64,000 bases of DNA, taken from assembly GCF_002097715.1 (NCBI RefSeq), contig NZ_CP020738.1, positions 434,001-498,000 of the forward strand, read 5' to 3'. Positions 1-8,979 of this stretch are shown piece after piece. How positions within the stretch are numbered: the first letter of the stretch is position 1; each line of letters opens with the position of its first letter. Made by a program: the position numbers and the translations under genes. Source of the DNA: Burkholderia ubonensis subsp. mesacidophila (lineage in GTDB: Bacteria; Pseudomonadota; Gammaproteobacteria; Burkholderiales; Burkholderiaceae). Under the pieces are notes generated by a model. That model ran no database searches and was not told the origin of the DNA. It saw nothing but the letters and a program-made list of their open reading frames with translations.

Positions 1-1
1 C

Positions 2-328
2 GTGCATGCGGTGTTCGACAGCGACGGCACGTCGGCGGTCGCGAACGTGGACGCGCTGCTGCGCGACGTGATCGCGCGCGATCGGCCGGACGCGGTCTAC
101 ACGTGCGGCTCGCAACGGCTGCTCGCGCTGCTGCAGCGCGTGCTTGCCGACCATCCGTCGATGCGCGGCGAGGTCGCGCTCGAGCAGCGGATGGCGTGCG
201 GGATGGGCGTGTGCCTGTCGTGCGTGCGGATGTTCGACGACGGCGAAACCCGCGCATTCCGGCGCGTGTGCCGCGAGGGCCCGGTGTTCGCGATTCGCGA
301 CGTGGTGGCGGAGGTGGAGTTTGGCTGA
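2..328 (+). CDS. PyrK-like iron-sulfur electron-transfer subunit, C-terminal part
   Basis: The reading frame is open at the window edge, so only the last 108 residues are seen. They carry a [2Fe-2S] cysteine set (C66, C71, C74, C90 of the visible part; ACGMGVCLSC then a later C) placed as in PyrK, the flavin/Fe-S subunit that passes electrons between NAD and class 1B dihydroorotate dehydrogenase. The TYTCG-like stretch near residue 35 fits the end of the NAD-binding domain. The stop codon overlaps the start of the PyrD-like gene, so the two are translationally coupled. Beta-proteobacteria normally make pyrimidines with a quinone-linked class 2 PyrD and need no PyrK, so this pair may serve catabolism. 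That role is inference. Confidence 0.8.
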   Translation: MHAVFDSDGTSAVANVDALLRDVIARDRPDAVYTCGSQRLLALLQRVLADHPSMRGEVALEQRMACGMGVCLSCVRMFDDGETRAFRRVCREGPVFAIRDVVAEVEFG

Positions 329-1301
329 CCTGACCGTACGCGTGGGCGAACTGCGCCTGCGCAATCCCGTGATGCCGGCCTCCGGCTGTTTCGCGATCGA
401 GTATCGCGACGCGCTCGACCTGAGCGGGCTCGGCGCGCTCGTGATCAAGAGCGTGTCGCCCGTCAGCCGCCCGGGCAACCCGACGCCGCGCGTCGCCGAC
501 GCGGGCGACGGCATGCTGAATTCGATCGGCATTCCGAGCCGCGGAATCGACGATTACCTTGAACACGTGCTGCCCGCGTACACCGGTTACGGCACGCCGG
601 TCGTCGCGTCGGTGTCCGCCGATACGGCGGACGCGTTCGCGAGCGCGTGCGCGGCGCTGTCGCGGCCGGACGTCGCGGCGATCGAGGCGAACATCTCATG
701 CCCGAATCTCGAGGCGGACGGCATGGCGTTCGGGATGGACGCGGGCACGACCCGGCAGGTCGTCGACGCGATCCGTCGGCGCACCGGGCATCCGCTGTGG
801 GTGAAGCTGACGCCGAACGCGGGCAACATCGCGACGATCGCGAAAGCGGCCGAGGACGCGGGCGCCGATGCGGTCGTGATGGGCAACACGGTGCTCGGCA
901 TGTCGATCGACGTGCGCACGCGCCGGCCGTCGCTCGGCAACGTGATGGGCGGCCTGTCCGGGCCGTCGATCAAGCCGATCGCGCTGCGGCTCGTCCACCA
1001 GTGCTACCGCGCCGTGTCGATTCCGGTGATCGGCTGCGGCGGGATCCGCAGTGCCGCCGACGCCGTCGAGTTTCTGCTCGCCGGCGCGAGCGCGGTGCAG
1101 GTGGGCACCGCGTCGTTCCGCGATCCGGGCGTGATGCGCACGATCATCGACGGGCTCGCGCAGTTTTGCGCGGACGAGGGCATCGGCGCGATCGCGTCGC
1201 TGACCGGGCAGGTCAGGCTCGACGCGGACCTGGGCGAGCGCTGGCGGCGCTTTTGCGCGGCGCCGGCGCGCGCGGGCGGCACGCTGGCGGAGACGCAATG
1301 A
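321..1301 (+). CDS. Dihydroorotate dehydrogenase-like (class 1B) flavoprotein
   Basis: A 326-residue FMN-dependent TIM barrel of the PyrD class 1 family. The start is taken as TTG at 321, which overlaps the end of the PyrK-like gene; the protein begins LADLTVRVGELRLRNPV, the usual start of PyrDB proteins. Family signatures are NPVMPASGCF near the N-terminus, NISCPN in the middle, and the FMN-phosphate loop PVIGCGGI...AVQVGTASF near residue 240-265. It probably forms a PyrK-PyrD heterotetramer. The next gene is a ring-opening-type amidohydrolase overlapping by ATGA. A reductive or oxidative step on a dihydropyrimidine-like ring therefore looks likelier than a second biosynthetic DHODH. The substrate is unknown. 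Confidence 0.8.
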   Translation: MADLTVRVGELRLRNPVMPASGCFAIEYRDALDLSGLGALVIKSVSPVSRPGNPTPRVADAGDGMLNSIGIPSRGIDDYLEHVLPAYTGYGTPVVASVSADTADAFASACAALSRPDVAAIEANISCPNLEADGMAFGMDAGTTRQVVDAIRRRTGHPLWVKLTPNAGNIATIAKAAEDAGADAVVMGNTVLGMSIDVRTRRPSLGNVMGGLSGPSIKPIALRLVHQCYRAVSIPVIGCGGIRSAADAVEFLLAGASAVQVGTASFRDPGVMRTIIDGLAQFCADEGIGAIASLTGQVRLDADLGERWRRFCAAPARAGGTLAETQ

Positions 1302-2629
1302 ACGGGCATGCAGACTGGCCGGGCGCGCCGGCGGACGGCGACGCTCGTGGGTTCGCGACGCCCGACCCGGCGGCGCTGCCGCTTGCCGAACTGACGGCGC
1401 TCGCCGAGCAGTGGTTCGACGAGATCCGCACGCTGTCGGCCGACGGCGCGGGCGTCACGCGCGAGAGCTACGGCGCGAGCGAAACGGCGGCCGCGCAGCG
1501 GCTCGCGGCGCACGCGGAACGCGAGGGCATCGCGGTGCGCACCGACCGCGCGGCCAACCTGGTCTTCAGCCTGCCCGACGCGGATCCGCAGGCGAGCGCG
1601 ATCTGGGTCGGCTCGCATCTCGACTCGGTGCCGCACGGCGGCAACTACGATGGGCTCGCGGGCATCGTCGCGGGGCTGCTGTGCCTCGTCGCGCAACGGC
1701 GCGCCGGCCGGGCGTCGCCACGCCCGCTGAACGTGATCGCGCTGCGCGGCGAAGAGAGCGCGTGGTTCGGCAAGGCCTATATGGGATCGAGCGCGCTGTT
1801 CGGCCGGCTGAAGCCGGACGATCTCGCGATGAAGCATCGCAGCACCGGCCAGTCGCTCGCCGACTGCATGGCGGCGGCGGGCGTCGACGTCGACGCGGTG
1901 CGAGCGGGCAAGCCGCTGTTCGACGTGCGGCGCGCCCATGCATACCTGGAGCTCCACATCGAACAGGGGCCCGTGATGGTCGCGCGCGGGCTGCCGGTCG
2001 CGGTCGTGTCCGGCATTCGCGGCAATGTGCGGCACAACTCCATCAGCTGCATCGGCGAGGCCGGCCACTCCGGCGCGGTGCCGCGCAACCTGCGGCACGA
2101 CGCGATCTTCGCCGTCGCCGAGCTGATCACGCGGCTCGACGAGCACTGGCGCCGGCTGCTCGAACGCGACATCGATCTCGTCGTGACGACCGGCATCGTG
2201 TCGACCGACCAGGACGAGCATTCGATTTCGCGGATTCCCGGCCAGGTGCATTTCAGCTTCGAGGCGCGCAGCGAGAGCACGGAGACGCTCGACGTCTTCC
2301 ATGAGCTGTTGCTCGCCGAATGCAATTCGATCGCGCGCGAGCGCGGCGTGCGGTTCGATTTCGATCGGCGGCTGGCGAGCGCGCCGGCGCGCATGGACGC
2401 CGCCCTGCGCACCGCGCTCGCCGACGCGTGCGCGCGGCTCGACGTGCCGTTCGCGACGCTGCCGAGCGGCGCGGGCCACGACGCGGCGCTGTTCGCGAAC
2501 GCGGGCGTGCCGAGCGGGATGCTGTTCGTGCGCAACGAGCACGGGTCGCACAACCCGCACGAGGCGATGGCGATCGACGATTTCATGCTGGGCGTGCGCG
2601 TGCTCGCCGACACGATCGAGCGGCTGTGA
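1298..2629 (+). CDS. M20-family Zn-dependent amidohydrolase (N-carbamoyl amino acid / allantoate amidohydrolase type)
   Basis: A 443-residue M20 peptidase-fold enzyme of the family that includes beta-ureidopropionase, L-N-carbamoylase and allantoate amidohydrolase. Metal and substrate motifs are all visible: GSHLDSVPHGGNYDG (His and Asp ligands), RGEESAWFG (catalytic Glu), HIEQGP, GHSGAVP in the lid domain, and the C-terminal HGSHNPHEAM histidine motif. ATG at 1298 overlaps the PyrD-like stop (ATGA). A long upstream extension of the frame is ignored because it lies over the PyrD-like gene. With the preceding redox pair it resembles the last step of a reductive pyrimidine-type pathway, hydrolysis of an N-carbamoyl amino acid. 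The exact substrate is not deducible. Confidence 0.85.
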   Translation: MNGHADWPGAPADGDARGFATPDPAALPLAELTALAEQWFDEIRTLSADGAGVTRESYGASETAAAQRLAAHAEREGIAVRTDRAANLVFSLPDADPQASAIWVGSHLDSVPHGGNYDGLAGIVAGLLCLVAQRRAGRASPRPLNVIALRGEESAWFGKAYMGSSALFGRLKPDDLAMKHRSTGQSLADCMAAAGVDVDAVRAGKPLFDVRRAHAYLELHIEQGPVMVARGLPVAVVSGIRGNVRHNSISCIGEAGHSGAVPRNLRHDAIFAVAELITRLDEHWRRLLERDIDLVVTTGIVSTDQDEHSISRIPGQVHFSFEARSESTETLDVFHELLLAECNSIARERGVRFDFDRRLASAPARMDAALRTALADACARLDVPFATLPSGAGHDAALFANAGVPSGMLFVRNEHGSHNPHEAMAIDDFMLGVRVLADTIERL

Positions 2630-2655
2630 GCGGCGCTACGGCGACGTGCTGCCGC

Positions 2656-3216
2656 TCACGCAGGCGGGACGTTCGCGCCTGCGTCTCCCTCCGCGCGGCT
2701 CACCTGCGCGAGCACGAACGCGTAGACGTCGTCGAGCGCCGACACGATGCGCGTGCCGGCCGCGACGCCGTCGAACGCGCCCGCGGGGCCCACGCAGATC
2801 AGCGGTTTCGCGAAGCGCGTCGCGAGGCGGATCTCGTCGAGCGTGCCCTTGCTCCCCGGCAGCGCGACGACGACGTCGCTCGTCAGCACGTTCACGTAGT
2901 TGCGGCTCAACGCGTCGTCAGGCGCGTCGGCTTCCTTGCGCGGCAGCGGCGTGACGATGGACAGGTCGATGAACGGATTCGGATAGCCGGCGATCGGCAC
3001 GAAACCGAACAGCGGATGCGTTTCGCTCGGCACGATGCCGATCGAGCGGCCGCGACGCCCCGGCGTGCTCGCGTACGCGCGCGCGACCGACAGCATCACG
3101 CCGCGGCCGGCGCCGGTCAGCAGGTCGAATCCTTGCGCGGCGATCCACGTTCCGAGCGGCGTCGCCAACTCCGGCCATTCGTTCTTGCCCGAGCCCATCA
3201 CGCCAATGATCGCCAT
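2656..3216 (-). CDS. SLOG-fold (TIGR00725/LOG-like) nucleotide-binding protein
   Basis: A 186-residue Rossmann-like protein of the SLOG superfamily, which includes LOG cytokinin riboside monophosphate hydrolases and molybdenum-cofactor carrier-like proteins. It starts with the beta-strand and Gly loop IIGVMGSGKNEW, has LLTGAGRGVM, and a PGSKGTLDE stretch where LOG enzymes have PGGxGTxxE; the second Gly of that motif is replaced by Ser. Function in bacteria is mostly unknown for this subfamily. It is transcribed towards the upstream amidohydrolase (26 bp apart, tail to tail) and away from the Rieske gene. A TATAAT hexamer on the minus strand at 3286-3291 is a likely -10 element. Family call is good; activity is not assigned. 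Confidence 0.75.
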   Translation of the reverse strand: MAIIGVMGSGKNEWPELATPLGTWIAAQGFDLLTGAGRGVMLSVARAYASTPGRRGRSIGIVPSETHPLFGFVPIAGYPNPFIDLSIVTPLPRKEADAPDDALSRNYVNVLTSDVVVALPGSKGTLDEIRLATRFAKPLICVGPAGAFDGVAAGTRIVSALDDVYAFVLAQVSRAEGDAGANVPPA

Positions 3217-3490
3217 CTTGTCCTCCTGGTTGGCCGACGCGAGGCGCGCCGATCCCAGCGATCGTGCGTGCCGTCCGTCTTTTTAATTATACACATCGGC
3301 CGATTTCCGGTAATGAGGCACCGACGAAGGCGTGAAAATTGTGGATTTTCCCGCCTTGCATTTTTCCTTCACTTTATTTAGTCTAAAAAAATAGATTTAT
3401 CGACGGACGTATCGCGGCTCGAGGGTTCGCCGGTACGCAGACGTCTCCGGGGCGCTACAGCCCGCTACAACCTGAGAGAGAGGTGTATTC
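3217..3490. promoter_or_regulatory. Divergent promoter region
   Basis: A 274-bp intergenic region between the SLOG gene (leftward) and the Rieske operon (rightward). It is markedly AT-rich for this genome around 3280-3300 and 3355-3405, where bacterial promoters are expected. The minus strand carries TATAAT at 3286-3291, about 70 bp from the SLOG start. An AGAGAGAGGTG purine run just before the Rieske ATG serves as its ribosome-binding site. No regulator gene adjoins it, and no clear operator was identified. Confidence 0.45.
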
Positions 3491-4717
3491 ATGCTTGACC
3501 ACGCCACCAACGAACTGCTGACCCGCGTGGGGCCGGGCACGCCGTGCGGCGAGTTGCTGCGCCGCTACTGGCATCCGGTCGGTTATTCGTCGGAGCTGGC
3601 TGAAGCCGGCCAGACGAAACGCGTGCGGATCCTCGGCGAGGACCTGGTGCTCGCGCGCACCGGCAACGGCGGCGTGCTGCTCGTGCAGGAGCGCTGCCCG
3701 CATCGCGGCGCGTCGCTGCTGTACGGCTTCGTCGAGGAGGAGACGATCCGCTGCGCGTATCACGGCTGGCAGTACAACGCGGCCGGCGAATGCGTGGAGC
3801 GGCCGTTCGAATCGGCGAAGGCGAGCCGCATGTGCAAGAAGCTGATCGACAGCTATGCGACGCACGAATGCGGCGGGCTGATCTTCGCGTACATGGGGCC
3901 GGCGGAACAGAAGCCCGCGTTCCCGAACTGGGACATCCTCGTGCGCAACGACGGCGTCCGCCATTTCGAGGTGCAGGACGACCTCGCGTGCAACTGGTTC
4001 CAGGTGCAGGAAAACGCGGTCGACGTCACGCACACGTACTACACGCATTCGAAATACTTCGAGCATCTCGGCATGCGCGACGCGTCCGGGTTCGGCAAGC
4101 CGTTCAAGCGGTTCGGCTTCCAGCGCTTCGACTGGGGGATCGTGAAGAGCTGGGAATACGAAGGCGAGGGCCGCGGCTGGGGCAACCTGATGGTGTTCCC
4201 GAACATGCTCCGCATCATGACCGAGATGCACTGGCGCGTGCCGGTCGACGATACGACGACGCGGATCGTCTGGGTGTCGTTCACGCCGAACGCCGACGGC
4301 GCGCAGCCGCAAGCGGACGCGGCGCCGAAGATCGTCCGGCAGCCGGCGCGCACCGACGCATCGGGCCGCTACCTGATGGACACGTTCATGAGCCAGGATG
4401 CGATGGCGGTGGAGACGCAGGGCCCGATCTTCGATCGTTCGCGCGAGAACCTCGGCGCGTCCGATCGCGGGATCGTGATGTTCCGCCAGATGCTGCAGGA
4501 GCAGATCGACGCGGTCGCGCGCGGCGAGCGGCCGGTCGCGAACGTGTACGGCGGCGCGCCGGACGTGACCGACCTGCGCGAATGGATGGGCGGCTATCTG
4601 CCGATGAGCTGCGCGCCGGACCCGACGTTCCGCCAGCAGCGTGAATTCGGCGACATCTTCGACGAGTCGCACGTCGAATACGAGATCCCGGCGAACTCGC
4701 CGGTGATGCGCGCTTGA
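3491..4717 (+). CDS. Rieske non-heme iron oxygenase, catalytic subunit
   Basis: A 408-residue aromatic-ring-hydroxylating or demethylating oxygenase of the phthalate 4,5-dioxygenase/vanillate demethylase type. The Rieske [2Fe-2S] motif is C69-x-H71 ... C88-x2-H91 (CPHRGASL and CAYHGW). The mononuclear-iron site follows at about residues 173-186 (QENAVDVTHTYYTH), with D178, H181 and H186 as bridging residue and ligands. It acts in the cytosol with a reductase, encoded two genes downstream. Its stop overlaps the TTG or precedes the ATG start of the permease gene, so the operon is oxygenase-permease-reductase. The substrate is probably an imported aromatic or heteroaromatic acid. That is inference from the permease and family. 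Confidence 0.9.
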   Translation: MLDHATNELLTRVGPGTPCGELLRRYWHPVGYSSELAEAGQTKRVRILGEDLVLARTGNGGVLLVQERCPHRGASLLYGFVEEETIRCAYHGWQYNAAGECVERPFESAKASRMCKKLIDSYATHECGGLIFAYMGPAEQKPAFPNWDILVRNDGVRHFEVQDDLACNWFQVQENAVDVTHTYYTHSKYFEHLGMRDASGFGKPFKRFGFQRFDWGIVKSWEYEGEGRGWGNLMVFPNMLRIMTEMHWRVPVDDTTTRIVWVSFTPNADGAQPQADAAPKIVRQPARTDASGRYLMDTFMSQDAMAVETQGPIFDRSRENLGASDRGIVMFRQMLQEQIDAVARGERPVANVYGGAPDVTDLREWMGGYLPMSCAPDPTFRQQREFGDIFDESHVEYEIPANSPVMRA

Positions 4718-6111
4718 GCGGCGGTGCGATCGGCGGGCCGGGCCGCGCGGCCGGCATGCTGACGGGCGGCCGCGTCACGGCCGCGCTGCTCGCGGCGGGG
4801 CTCGCGACCGTCGCCGCGCTCGGCGCGCGCGGCGCGCTGTCGGCCGGCGACGCGCGGATCGTCGCGATCGTGTTCACCTGCATCGTGCTGTGGGCGACGG
4901 GCGCGGTCGCGAGCCTCTGGGTGTCGCTGCTGTTCTTCTTCCTCGCGGCGACCTGCACGTCGGTGCCGACCGCCGAGATCTTCTCGGGCTTCGGGTCCAG
5001 CGCGTTCTGGCTCGTGTTCAGCGGCGCGGCGATCGGCTTCGCGCTGAAGGAGAGCGGCCTGAGCGAACGGATCGGCATCGCGCTCGCGCGCCGGATCGGC
5101 GGCTCGTACCTGAAGGCGCTGCTCGCGTTCGCGATCCTGAGCTTCCTGCTGTCGCTCGTGATGCCGTCGACGTTCGGGCGGATCGCGATCCTGATCCCGA
5201 TCGCGCTCGGCTACTGCGACGTCGTGAAGCTCGGCGCGCACGCGAACGGGCGGCGCGGCATCCTGCTGCTCGTGATCGTCGGCTCGTACGAACTGGCCGC
5301 CGCGGTGCTGCCCGCGAACCTGCCGAACGTGATCATGGCGGGGATTCTCGAGCAGTCGCACGGGCTGCACCTGCGCTTCTCCGAGTATCTGCTGCTGTTC
5401 TTTCCGGCCGGCGTGGTCGTGCGCGGCGCGGTGCTGGTGCTCGCGTCCTACTGGCTGTTCGCGGATACGGTCGGCGAAGTCGAGATTCCGGCGGCGCGCG
5501 TCGCGCTCGGCCGCCGCGAATGGCACGCGATCGTGCTGCTCGCGATCACGCTCGCGCTGTGGTTCACCGACGCCGTGCATCACATCGCGCCCGGCTGGGT
5601 CGGGCTCGGCTTCACGCTCGTCTACTTCGCCACGTCGCCGCCCGCGCAGCTCGAGCGCTTCACCGCGACGCTGAAGATGGACCTGCTGTGGTTCATCGCG
5701 GCGATCATCGGGCTGACCGCGCTCGTCAACCATCTCGACATGCGCGTGCCGGACACGCTCGCGCTCGACGCGCTGCGCGACAGCCCGATGCTCGCGTACT
5801 TCGCGCTGACCGCGCTGTCGATCGTCGTCTGTTTCGCGGTCACATCGAACGCGGAACCGGCGCTGTACGTGCCGATCGTGTCGCGCTTGCTCGCGCAGGG
5901 GCTGCATCTGAAGGCGGGCCTGCTCGCGCAGGTGATGGGCTATGCGACCACGGTCCTGCCGTACCAGTCGCCGCCGATCGTGTTCGGCAACGCGCTCGCG
6001 CAGCTGGACCGGCGCGCGGCGCTCCGATATTGCGTCGCGACGGCGCTGCTGGGCGTGGTGTTCGTGATTCCGGTCAATGCGTTGTGGTGGCGGCTGATCG
6101 GGCTGCTGTGA
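4714..6111 (+). CDS. SLC13/DASS-type anion permease
   Basis: A polytopic inner-membrane protein (465 residues from TTG 4714, or 451 from ATG 4756) with about 11-12 hydrophobic segments. The arrangement resembles DASS carboxylate/sulfate symporters: a first half with FSGFGSSAFWLVFSGAA, then PSTFGRIAILIPIA, and a second half with ALSIVVCFAVTSNAEPALYVP and VLPYQSPPIVFG, where the two S/T-N-x-P-type substrate hairpins are expected. The TTG start would overlap the Rieske stop as TTGA; the ATG at 4756 is equally plausible. It likely imports the acid attacked by the neighbouring oxygenase. Confidence 0.75.
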   Translation: MSGGAIGGPGRAAGMLTGGRVTAALLAAGLATVAALGARGALSAGDARIVAIVFTCIVLWATGAVASLWVSLLFFFLAATCTSVPTAEIFSGFGSSAFWLVFSGAAIGFALKESGLSERIGIALARRIGGSYLKALLAFAILSFLLSLVMPSTFGRIAILIPIALGYCDVVKLGAHANGRRGILLLVIVGSYELAAAVLPANLPNVIMAGILEQSHGLHLRFSEYLLLFFPAGVVVRGAVLVLASYWLFADTVGEVEIPAARVALGRREWHAIVLLAITLALWFTDAVHHIAPGWVGLGFTLVYFATSPPAQLERFTATLKMDLLWFIAAIIGLTALVNHLDMRVPDTLALDALRDSPMLAYFALTALSIVVCFAVTSNAEPALYVPIVSRLLAQGLHLKAGLLAQVMGYATTVLPYQSPPIVFGNALAQLDRRAALRYCVATALLGVVFVIPVNALWWRLIGLL

Positions 6112-6133
6112 GTTTTCCTGAACGGGGATTCCA

Positions 6134-7111
6134 ATGATCGACAACGATCTGATTGCCGCGCGCGTGATCGCGCGCGAGCGCGTCGCGTGCGACGTGATTT
6201 CGCTGCGGCTCGTCAGCGACGCGCCGGGTCTCGCGCTGCCGGCGTTCGAGGCCGGCGCGCATATCGACCTGCATCTGCGCGACGGGCTCACGCGCAAGTA
6301 CTCGCTGTGCAACGACCCGATCGAGCACGGCGTGTACGAGATCGCGATCAAGCGCGAGCCGGCGTCGCGCGGCGGCTCCGCGCACGTGCACGACGCGATC
6401 CGGGTCGGCGACGTGCTGCGGATCGGCGCGCCGCTGAATTACTTCCCGCTCGCGCCGGACGACAGCCCGGCGGTGCTGCTCGCCGCCGGGATCGGCGTGA
6501 CGCCGTTGCTCGCGATGGCGCACAGCCTGTTGCGCGCGGGGCGGCCGCTCGCGTTCCACTACTTCGTGCGTTCGGCCGACGCGGCCGCGTACGGGGCGAC
6601 GCTCGCGTCGCAGCTCGCGAACGTCGCGACGGTGCACACGGGGCTGACGCCCGATGCGACCGGCGACGCGATCGCGGCGATCGTCGGCGCGATGGATGCA
6701 CGTTCGCATCTGTATTTCTGCGGGCCGGCGCCGTTCATGGCGGCCGTCGATGCGATCGCGCGCCCGGCGCTCGGCGACGCGCGGCTCCATCACGAGCATT
6801 TTTCCGCGCCGGCCGCCGACCAGACGGTCGGCGCGGGCGAGACCGCCGGGTTCGAGATCGAGCTCGCGCGCTCGCGGCGCACGCTGCGCGTGCCGCCGCA
6901 GCAGTCGATCACCGATGTGCTGTACGACCACGGCATCGAGGTCGCCACGTCGTGCGAGGCGGGCGTGTGCGGCGCATGCCGGACGACCGTGCTCGGCGGC
7001 ACGCCCGATCATCGGGACGCGTTCCTGAGCGCGGCGGACAAGGCCCGCAACGATTGCATGATGCCGTGCGTGTCGCGATGCCGCGGCGAACGGCTGGTGC
7101 TGGATCTGTGA
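6134..7111 (+). CDS. Phthalate dioxygenase reductase-type ferredoxin reductase (FMN, NAD(P)H, 2Fe-2S)
   Basis: A 325-residue class IA oxygenase reductase. An N-terminal flavin barrel carries RKYSLCND, a central NAD(P) domain carries AAGIGVTPLLAMA and FCGPAPFM, and a C-terminal plant-type ferredoxin domain holds CEAGVCGACRTTVLGG and a final Cys. It supplies electrons to the Rieske oxygenase encoded upstream in the same operon. ATG at 6134 follows GGGGATTCC. The operon has no separate ferredoxin gene, as expected for two-component systems of the phthalate/vanillate type. Confidence 0.9.
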   Translation: MIDNDLIAARVIARERVACDVISLRLVSDAPGLALPAFEAGAHIDLHLRDGLTRKYSLCNDPIEHGVYEIAIKREPASRGGSAHVHDAIRVGDVLRIGAPLNYFPLAPDDSPAVLLAAGIGVTPLLAMAHSLLRAGRPLAFHYFVRSADAAAYGATLASQLANVATVHTGLTPDATGDAIAAIVGAMDARSHLYFCGPAPFMAAVDAIARPALGDARLHHEHFSAPAADQTVGAGETAGFEIELARSRRTLRVPPQQSITDVLYDHGIEVATSCEAGVCGACRTTVLGGTPDHRDAFLSAADKARNDCMMPCVSRCRGERLVLDL

Positions 7112-7187
7112 GTTGCCATGGGGGCGGCGGCCCGGCCTAGCCATCCGGTTAGACTGACGTTCCTGTCCGCCTCCGGCCCAGCGTCCC

Positions 7188-7697
7188 ATGGATCTCACCA
7201 GAACGATCGTCATCGGCAATTCCGGCTCGGGAAAGAGCTGGCTGGCGCAACGCATCGCCCGGTCGCACGCGGCGACGCTCGTGGATCTCGACCTGATTCA
7301 CTGGCTGCCCGGCGGTTTCGACCAGCCGCGGGACCGCGACGACGCGATGCGCCTGGTCAAGCGCGCGGCCGGGCGTGACCGCTGGGTGATCGAAGGCATC
7401 TACGGCTGGCTGGTCGAAGGGATACTCGCGGATGCGACGGCGCTCGTCTGGTTGCGCGTAGAGCCGGCCGATTGCGTCGCCGCGATCCGGCAGCGCGGGA
7501 TTCGGCGCGGCGGCAGCGAAGCGTCGCTGGCGGCGCTGCTGCAATGGGCCGCGACGTATCGGAGCCGTCAGGGCTCGAGTGCGTACGCCGCGCACGAGCG
7601 GATCTTCGACGAGTTCCGGCGCGATCGCTTGTGTCTGTCGAGCCGTGACGAAGTCACGGCGTTCGCTGCGTCATTGGCCGATTCCCGACAGGCGTGA
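7188..7697 (+). CDS. P-loop NTPase, adenylate kinase/topology-modulation type
   Basis: A 169-residue single-domain P-loop protein. Walker A is IVIGNSGSGKS at residues 7-17, and a kinase-like LDLIHW motif follows near residue 36, as in small nucleoside-kinase-like proteins often labelled adenylate kinase or topology modulation protein. An Arg-rich lid region (RQRGIRRGG) is present near residue 105. Substrate and role are unknown. It is monocistronic, with ATG at 7188 and no close partner. Confidence 0.7.
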   Translation: MDLTRTIVIGNSGSGKSWLAQRIARSHAATLVDLDLIHWLPGGFDQPRDRDDAMRLVKRAAGRDRWVIEGIYGWLVEGILADATALVWLRVEPADCVAAIRQRGIRRGGSEASLAALLQWAATYRSRQGSSAYAAHERIFDEFRRDRLCLSSRDEVTAFAASLADSRQA

Positions 7698-7773
7698 TGG
7701 CCCGGTCAGCGGCGATGGCGGCAATCCCGGCGAGCGGGCGAAGCGGGTGGGAAATGCCGCCGCGCCCGCGCGC

Positions 7774-8106
7774 TCAGGCCCGCGCGACGACGTCGATGCG
7801 CAGCGGCTCGCCGCCGGCCGCGATCGCGAGCAGGTGGTCGACGTTCGGATGCGCGCCCGGACGGTTGCGCGCATCGGCCGTATGTTCGGCGAACACCGCG
7901 AGGCCGTGCTCGGCCGCCTTCGCGTCCAGCGCGCCGAACGTCTGCTGCAGGTAGTGGTACACCGCGAGCGAGCCCTGCTTGCCCGGCTTGTTCTCGATGG
8001 TCGCGACCACGTCGCCGTGGCCGTCGACGAGGTCGATGCGCTCGATGCCGTCGATGGACGGCAGTTGCGCGAGGTTGTCCTTGAATACGCTGGTCGGTTG
8101 AATCAC
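7774..8106 (-). CDS. DUF2322 family protein
   Basis: A 110-residue soluble protein beginning MIQPTSVFKDNLAQLPSIDG, recognised as DUF2322, a small family conserved in Burkholderia and relatives. It has no signal peptide or membrane segment and no catalytic motif I can name. It runs leftward from its own promoter region (8107-8151) and is not obviously co-transcribed with the flavin reductase upstream. Function unknown. Confidence 0.7.
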   Translation of the reverse strand: MIQPTSVFKDNLAQLPSIDGIERIDLVDGHGDVVATIENKPGKQGSLAVYHYLQQTFGALDAKAAEHGLAVFAEHTADARNRPGAHPNVDHLLAIAAGGEPLRIDVVARA

Positions 8107-8151
8107 TGGAAACGCTCCGTCGGTTCGGTAAAGGGCATCGCGGGCCGTATC

Positions 8152-8853
8152 TTATCCGATCGGCTGCGGCGAGTCGGCGGCCGTTCGCGCGCGGTCAACG
8201 TCCGGGCTGCGATACAGGCGCTCGGGAATCTCCGCGAGCCGCGACGCGCGAACCTGCCGCGGCGCGAGCCCGTAGAACTTCTGGAAGCTCATGATCAGCG
8301 GCGACCACTTGTCGGGATCGATGCGGTCCGGATCGCCGTCCATCAGCAGGTCCGGATGCACATGCACGCGCTGAATCCGCACCTCGAACACGCAGATGCG
8401 CCCGCGCCCTTCCGGGGAATCCTCGGCGACACCGTGCCGGGCCGCCACGACGGCTTCCAGGTGCACCGGACATTCGAGCGCGCGCGGCGCCGCCACCGTG
8501 TCGGACGCCGCTTCGGTGAGCCCGGCCCGCCCGAACTTGTCGGGCTCGTACACGTAGCCGCGCGCCTGCTTGGACGCCGGCACCGGGCTGGCGCCCGTCG
8601 TGCGCGCGATGCGGTCCACCGCATCCGCCTGCGCCGCCGACGGCAGGTTCAGCACGCACTCGCCGGTGCGGATCAGGTTCTGCGTGGTCCGGGAACTGGC
8701 CGCGAGGCCGAGCACGCCGCGCCAGCCGAGCCAGAAGGCGGACGACATCGGCGCGAGGTTGGCCGTGCCGTCGTCGTTGCGCGTGCCGATCAGCACGACG
8801 GGCGTGCCGAAGTAGAGGATGTTCGGTTCGCAGATGCGATGCGGAGCGTTCAT
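8152..8853 (-). CDS. Flavin reductase-like FMN-binding split-barrel protein
   Basis: A 233-residue protein of the flavin reductase-like split-barrel family, with conserved NLAPMSSAFWLGWRG and ECVLNLPS regions that line the FMN site in this family. Members act as NADH:FMN reductases or as oxidoreductases of unknown substrate. A C-terminal extension after about residue 190 (KFYGLAPRQVRASRL) is common in this subgroup. ATG is at 8853. No partner monooxygenase is adjacent, so it could serve elsewhere. Confidence 0.75.
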   Translation of the reverse strand: MNAPHRICEPNILYFGTPVVLIGTRNDDGTANLAPMSSAFWLGWRGVLGLAASSRTTQNLIRTGECVLNLPSAAQADAVDRIARTTGASPVPASKQARGYVYEPDKFGRAGLTEAASDTVAAPRALECPVHLEAVVAARHGVAEDSPEGRGRICVFEVRIQRVHVHPDLLMDGDPDRIDPDKWSPLIMSFQKFYGLAPRQVRASRLAEIPERLYRSPDVDRARTAADSPQPIG

Positions 8854-8979
8854 GGTCGGGGCCTTCGGGTGACGGGATCAGGCTTCATGCTGATCCGTTC
8901 GCCGCCGGTCGACGCTCCGCTTCTTGTGATGTCATTCGGCGGCGAGCGTCTGCAAGCCCGCCATCCGCACGAAAACCCG

